Assembly: GCF_003448965.1 (NCBI RefSeq)
Contig: NZ_QRGC01000001.1
Coordinates: forward strand, 186,001-250,000
Length of the DNA stretch: 64,000 nt
Origin: Oceanicella sp. SM1341
Lineage (GTDB): Bacteria > Pseudomonadota > Alphaproteobacteria > Rhodobacterales > Rhodobacteraceae
Reading direction: 5' to 3'
The position numbers and the translations under genes were made by a program. Positions 60,752 through 64,000 of the stretch are shown here, piece by piece; within the stretch, counting starts at the first letter, position 1; each line of letters opens with the position of its first letter. The notes beneath the pieces are model-generated. The model was given only the letters and a program-made list of their open reading frames with translations. It had not been told where the DNA came from and searched no databases.

Positions 60752-61242
60752 GGCTCACGCGCGCCATCGTCACCGTGGGCGGCATCGGCTTCCTACCCGG
60801 CGCGCCGGGCACCTGGGCCTCGCTCGCCGCCATCCCGGTTGCAAACCTGCTGCATGTCGCCCTCGGCTTCCCGGGCTTCGCCCTCGTCACCCTCGCGGCC
60901 ACGCTGGCGGGCTGGTGGGGCACGGTGCACGAAACCCGGGGGCAGGAGAACACCGACCCGCATTTCATCGTGATCGACGAGGTGGTGGGCATGTGGATCG
61001 CGCTTTTCCCCATCTCGGCGGGACTGTGGTGGATGGGCTCCGACCTCACGATCTTCCCCTGGCCGGCCTATGTGGTGGGCTTCCTGGTGTTCCGCTTCTT
61101 CGACATCGTGAAGCCGCCGCCGGTGAGCTGGGCCGACCGGCTGCACACCCCCTTCGGCGTGATGTTCGACGACGTGCTGGCCGGCTTCCTCACCGCCGCC
61201 ATCGCGATGTTCGCCGCCGCCGTGGCACACGGGTGGCTGTGA
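60748..61242 (+). CDS. pgpA: phosphatidylglycerophosphatase A
   Basis: A membrane phosphatase of 164 residues that makes phosphatidylglycerol from PGP. The N-terminal GFLPGAPGTWASLAAIP, the acidic IVIDEVVGMWIALF and the late FFDIVKPPPVSWADR are conserved in PgpA. Three or four membrane helices are visible. It overlaps ispDF by 4 bp and cinA by 1 nt, so it is translationally coupled on both sides. Confidence 0.95.
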   Translation: MRLTRAIVTVGGIGFLPGAPGTWASLAAIPVANLLHVALGFPGFALVTLAATLAGWWGTVHETRGQENTDPHFIVIDEVVGMWIALFPISAGLWWMGSDLTIFPWPAYVVGFLVFRFFDIVKPPPVSWADRLHTPFGVMFDDVLAGFLTAAIAMFAAAVAHGWL

Positions 61243-61718
61243 TGGCGGATCTCGCCGTCGCGGTGCTGGAGGCCTGCCGGGCGCGCGGGCTGATGCTGGC
61301 CACGGCCGAGAGCTGCACCGGCGGGCTGGTGAGCGGCGCGCTCACCGCCGTGCCCGGCTCGTCCGACGTGGTCGACCGCGGCTTCGTCACCTACTCCTAC
61401 CCGGCGAAAACCGACATGCTGGGCGTGAGCGAAGCCCTGCTCGCCGAGCATGGCGCGGTGTCCGGGCCGGTGGCCAGGGCGATGGCGGAAGGGGCGCTGG
61501 CCCGCTCGCGCGCCGGCATCGCGGTGGCGATCACCGGCGTGGCCGGCCCCGGCGCCTCGGAGGCGAAGCCCGAGGGGCTCGTCTGGTTCGCCTGCGCGCG
61601 TGAGGGCGCGGAGACACGCACGCTCGAATGCCGCTTCGGCGCCATCGGGCGCGATGCGGTGCGCGCGGCCTCGGTGGAGCAGGCGCTGCGCCTCGTGCTG
61701 GAGACGCTGGGGGCCTGA
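61242..61718 (+). CDS. pncC: CinA C-terminal-domain nicotinamide-nucleotide amidohydrolase (PncC)
   Basis: The 158-residue protein consists only of the CinA C-terminal domain, which deamidates NMN to NaMN in pyridine nucleotide recycling. TAESCTGGLVSGALTAVPGS holds the conserved active-site Ser/Cys region, and AITGVAGPGASEAKPEGLVW the phosphate-binding loop. The competence-linked N-terminal half of CinA is absent, as usual in this group. Last gene of ispDF-pgpA-pncC. It ends 4 bp before a convergent gene. Confidence 0.93.
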   Translation: MADLAVAVLEACRARGLMLATAESCTGGLVSGALTAVPGSSDVVDRGFVTYSYPAKTDMLGVSEALLAEHGAVSGPVARAMAEGALARSRAGIAVAITGVAGPGASEAKPEGLVWFACAREGAETRTLECRFGAIGRDAVRAASVEQALRLVLETLGA

Positions 61719-61722
61719 CGCG

Positions 61723-62190
61723 CTACTGGGCCGGCGCGGTGTCGGCCCGTTCCCATACCGTGTCGCATTGCTGCGGGTCGGAGAGCGCCTGCAGCACGTT
61801 GCCGAGAATGGCCTGGCTCAGCCGCTCGTCCAGCGCACCCCAGTAGGCGGTGCAGCCCTCGCGCTCGCACACGGCGTTGTTCTCCAGCATCAGCCGGGCG
61901 GTGCCGCGCAGCATCTCTGCCTTCACCTGGTCGCCTTCCTTGGCGTAGTTCATCATGCGGATCTGCACCAGGCTGGTGGCGGTGCCGAGCCGGGTCATGT
62001 CGACCTCGAGCCGGCCGGAATCACCGTGCACCACGGCATTCACCTGGGTCATGATCTCGCCGTCCATCGCGATCATCGCGCCGGCCCGCGGCGTGTTGGG
62101 CACCGCGAGGGTGCACTGTATCACGCGGGTGTCGGCGGCGGAGACCATGGTGGGCAGCGCACAGAGCGCTGCAATCATCCAGCGGAGCAT
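61723..62190 (-). CDS. secreted protein of unknown function
   Basis: A 155-residue protein I do not recognise. A signal peptide (MLRWMIAALCALPTMVSAA) is clear. The mature part has three Cys (IQCTLAV, NNAVCEREGC region and QQCDTVWE give four in all), so disulfides are likely. The stretch GEIMTQVNAVVHGDSGRLEV looks like beta-strands. Codon use fits its neighbours and the start follows GAGGACAAC, so it seems a real gene. It lies downstream of the RatA-like gene on the same strand. Confidence 0.7.
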   Translation of the reverse strand: MLRWMIAALCALPTMVSAADTRVIQCTLAVPNTPRAGAMIAMDGEIMTQVNAVVHGDSGRLEVDMTRLGTATSLVQIRMMNYAKEGDQVKAEMLRGTARLMLENNAVCEREGCTAYWGALDERLSQAILGNVLQALSDPQQCDTVWERADTAPAQ

Positions 62191-62235
62191 TTTTGTTGTC
62201 CTCTCCCGGTTTCCATCCCTGCCCGGAGCATGCGC

Positions 62236-62691
62236 TCAGGCGGCGGGGCCGTAAAGGGTGGCGGCGCGGGCCTCGAAGGCGCGCACGATCCGCTGCATGG
62301 CCTCGTTGAACACGACGCCGATCAGCGCCTGCAGGATCGAGGACTTGAATTCGAAATCCACGAAGAAGTTCACCTCGCAGCCGCCCTCGGGCAGGTCGGT
62401 GAAGCTCCAGTGGTTGTTGAGGTAGCGGAACGGGCCGTCGAGGTATTCCACGTCGATGACCATGTCCTGCGGCCGCAGGGTCACCCGGCTGCCGAAGCGC
62501 TCGCGGAACACCTTGAAGGAGATGACCAGGTCGGCGTCCACCACCTCCGCGTCGCCCTCCTGCCGCCGGGAGCGGATGCGTGCCCCTGCGCACCAGGGCA
62601 GGAACTTCGGATAGGAGTCCACATCCGCGATCAGATCGTACATCTGCTGGGCGGTGTAGGGGAGCTTGCGTTTTTCGGCGTGCGTTGGCAT
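62236..62691 (-). CDS. RatA/COQ10-type START domain protein
   Basis: A 151-residue polyketide cyclase/START-fold protein. The N-terminal YTAQQMYDLIADVDSYPKFL and CEVNFFVDFEFKSSILQAL are typical of the COQ10/RatA family. In alphaproteobacteria it most likely binds ubiquinone or an intermediate for respiration. The 'RatA toxin' label derives from an E. coli homologue, and no antitoxin partner (RatB) is adjacent. Start ATG 62691-62689. Confidence 0.9.
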   Translation of the reverse strand: MPTHAEKRKLPYTAQQMYDLIADVDSYPKFLPWCAGARIRSRRQEGDAEVVDADLVISFKVFRERFGSRVTLRPQDMVIDVEYLDGPFRYLNNHWSFTDLPEGGCEVNFFVDFEFKSSILQALIGVVFNEAMQRIVRAFEARAATLYGPAA

Positions 62692-62783
62692 GGGCAGTCT
62701 TATGAAGGAGGGCGTGCAGTGGCGCGACCGGCCGGATTGTCGCGGGCTACCGCGTATCGGCGCACAAAGCAACGGGAAGACCC

Positions 62784-63344
62784 ATGAAAAAGCCCGAAAA
62801 TCGTCCCCCCTACGAGATCGACCCCCTGCTGTCGCAGAAGGCCATCGCCGCGCGGGTGGAGGCCATGGCCCGCGAGATCGAGGCGCATTTCGCCGACACG
62901 GAGCGGCTGATCGTGGCCGGGCTGCTGCGCGGCAGCTTCATCTTCATGGCAGACCTCGTGCGCGAGCTGCGCCTGCCGGTGGAGGTGGATTTCCTCGAGG
63001 TCTCCTCCTACGGCGACGCGATGACCTCGAGCCGCAACGTGCGCATCCTGAAGGACCTGCGCTGCGACATCGCCGGCTGCGACGTGCTGCTGGTCGAGGA
63101 CATCATCGACACCGGCCACACCCTCACCCATGTCCGCGAGATGCTCAAGGCGCGCACGCCGCACCGGATGGAGCTGTGCACCCTGCTCGACAAGCCCTCG
63201 CGCCGCGAGGTGGAGATCTCGGCGCTGTTCACCGGCTTCACCATCCCCGACGCCTTCGTGGTGGGCTATGGCATCGACTACGCGCAGCGCAACCGAAACC
63301 TGCCTTACGTGGGCACGGTGCGGCTGCTGGAGGGCGAGGGCTGA
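62784..63344 (+). CDS. hpt: hypoxanthine phosphoribosyltransferase
   Basis: A purine salvage enzyme of 186 residues that makes IMP (and GMP) from hypoxanthine or guanine plus PRPP. The PRPP motif [14 protein letters not shown] is at about 94-107. [15 protein letters not shown] and the C-terminal [20 protein letters not shown] complete the family pattern. Start ATG 62784. It is divergent from the RatA-like gene (92 bp). Confidence 0.96.
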   Translation: MKKPENRPPYEIDPLLSQKAIAARVEAMAREIEAHFADTERLIVAGLLRGSFIFMADLVRELRLPVEVDFLEVSSYGDAMTSSRNVRILKDLRCDIAGCDVLLVEDIIDTGHTLTHVREMLKARTPHRMELCTLLDKPSRREVEISALFTGFTIPDAFVVGYGIDYAQRNRNLPYVGTVRLLEGEG

Positions 63345-63350
63345 GCCCAT

Positions 63351-64000
63351 TCAGTCGCGCCCGGCGCGGATCACCGCGCGGGCCAGCGCCGCGGGGTCGG
63401 TGAAGCACAGCTCGTGGCTGCCGGGCACCTGCACCAGCCGGAACAGCCCCAGCCGCTCGGAGAGGCGCGGGTGCCAACCCAGGCTCTGCGGCAGGGCCGT
63501 GTCCTCGGTGCAGTTGATGTAGGATTTCGGCACCGGCAGGGCCGCGGGCGGCGCCGAGAGGCTGATCGCGTCGGTGAAGGTGGCGTAGGGATGCGGGTTG
63601 AGCATCTCGTAGGCGTCCCGCGCGAGATCGGCATCGGCATCGTTGATGAAGGCCTCGCGCCAGATCTCGTAAGGCAGCACCACCGAATTGTCCGGGCTCG
63701 CGGCAGCGAGCGTGTCGAACAGGGCCACGTAATGCGGCGGCACCATGTCGTTGAGGCTCTCGCCGGGCAGTGGGACGAAGGCGTTCCAGTAGACCAGCCG
63801 GCGCAACCGCGCCGCCGCCCTGTCCGCCACCCCGGTGATGATCATGCCGCCATAGGAATGGCCCATCAGCACCACGTCGCTGAGATCCTGCGCCTCGAGG
63901 AAGCGTACAACCGAGGCGATGGCTTCCTCCAGCCCGGTGCGGCGCGAATCCTCCGGCGCGTTGCCGGCGAGCGTGGGGCAGAAAACCGTGTGGCCCTCGG
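63351..64000 (-). CDS. alpha/beta hydrolase (N-terminus outside window)
   Basis: The reading frame is open to the window edge, so the start lies beyond 64000. The visible 216 residues include HTVFCPTLAGNAPEDSRRTG and the nucleophile elbow VVLMGHSYGGMIITGVADRA. They continue with RLVYWNAFVPLPGESLNDMV and end in a region with the likely catalytic His (VPGSHELCFTDP). It is a soluble serine hydrolase or esterase-like protein of the group often labelled 'alpha/beta fold hydrolase'. The substrate is unknown. It is convergent to hpt with a 6-bp gap. Confidence 0.88.
   Translation of the reverse strand, partial: EGHTVFCPTLAGNAPEDSRRTGLEEAIASVVRFLEAQDLSDVVLMGHSYGGMIITGVADRAAARLRRLVYWNAFVPLPGESLNDMVPPHYVALFDTLAAASPDNSVVLPYEIWREAFINDADADLARDAYEMLNPHPYATFTDAISLSAPPAALPVPKSYINCTEDTALPQSLGWHPRLSERLGLFRLVQVPGSHELCFTDPAALARAVIRAGRD

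Noticed and set aside
62236-62691. Type II toxin (RatA) of a toxin-antitoxin pair
   Set aside because: No RatB-like partner is adjacent, and the sequence fits the COQ10 START family, which has a respiratory quinone role in alphaproteobacteria.

Overview
The window is a gene-dense, high-GC chromosomal segment from an alphaproteobacterium, most likely of the Rhodobacterales. Evidence for this is the dusB-ntrB-ntrC-ntrY-ntrX-trkA-trkH-hfq-hflX string, a fused ispDF followed by pgpA and cinA, tatABC, pcm-nlpD, small alphaproteobacterial families (DUF1223, DUF2852, an Rhodobacterales-type P-loop ATPase next to ppa), and a free-standing cobalamin-reactivation/methyl-transfer cluster of the kind that replaces one-piece MetH in this order. 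Gene content is mostly chromosomal housekeeping. I see no rRNA, tRNA, insertion sequence, prophage, integrase or CRISPR array.

Layout. 1-7.2 kb: the C-terminal part of aconitase, a secreted DUF1223 protein, a 5 x 24 bp tandem repeat, an LpxL-like acyltransferase and MATE pair, and a three-gene nitrile hydratase/thiocyanate hydrolase-like cluster. 7.3-19.7 kb (all minus strand): infC (probably starting at AUA), thrS, bpt, an RDD protein, a DUF2852 protein, a TetR regulator, ppk2, metA, a P-loop ATPase, ppa, a YbjN protein, a DMT exporter and a DEAD-box helicase. 20-25.4 kb: fpr, a sterol desaturase-type hydroxylase, prfC, a degenerate stand-alone PstB-like ATPase and an SDR lacking the usual Tyr/Lys. 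25.4-29.2 kb: an orphan FbpC-like ATPase with a possible leaderless promoter, then tatABC overlapped by a DUF815 ATPase. 29.3-32.5 kb: a degenerate LytM lipoprotein (NlpD type), pcm and a His-rich zinc-type CDF transporter.

32.5-38 kb is the most distinctive metabolic block: a [2Fe-2S]-ASKHA activator, a methyl-THF:corrinoid methyltransferase, a second MTHFR-like protein and a 'virulence factor' family protein, all on the minus strand, with metF divergent. Together with metA (acetyl-CoA type by residue 111) they point to methionine synthesis through a split, B12-dependent synthase whose homocysteine- and B12-binding parts lie elsewhere. A second 5 x 24 bp array interrupts this cluster.

38-47.2 kb: Ppx/GppA, rlmE, guaB, ugpBAEC (with a run of stem-loops between ugpB and ugpA), then a TPP riboswitch, a possible 12-codon leader ORF and thiD. 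47.3-59.5 kb: hflX, hfq, trkH, trkA, the two nitrogen two-component systems and dusB. 59.6-64 kb: ispDF, pgpA, cinA, a secreted hypothetical protein, a RatA/COQ10 START protein, hpt and a partial alpha/beta hydrolase.

Limits: calls rest on recognising protein families and motifs by eye. No searches were run, and promoter and operator calls are only inverted repeats or hexamer matches.
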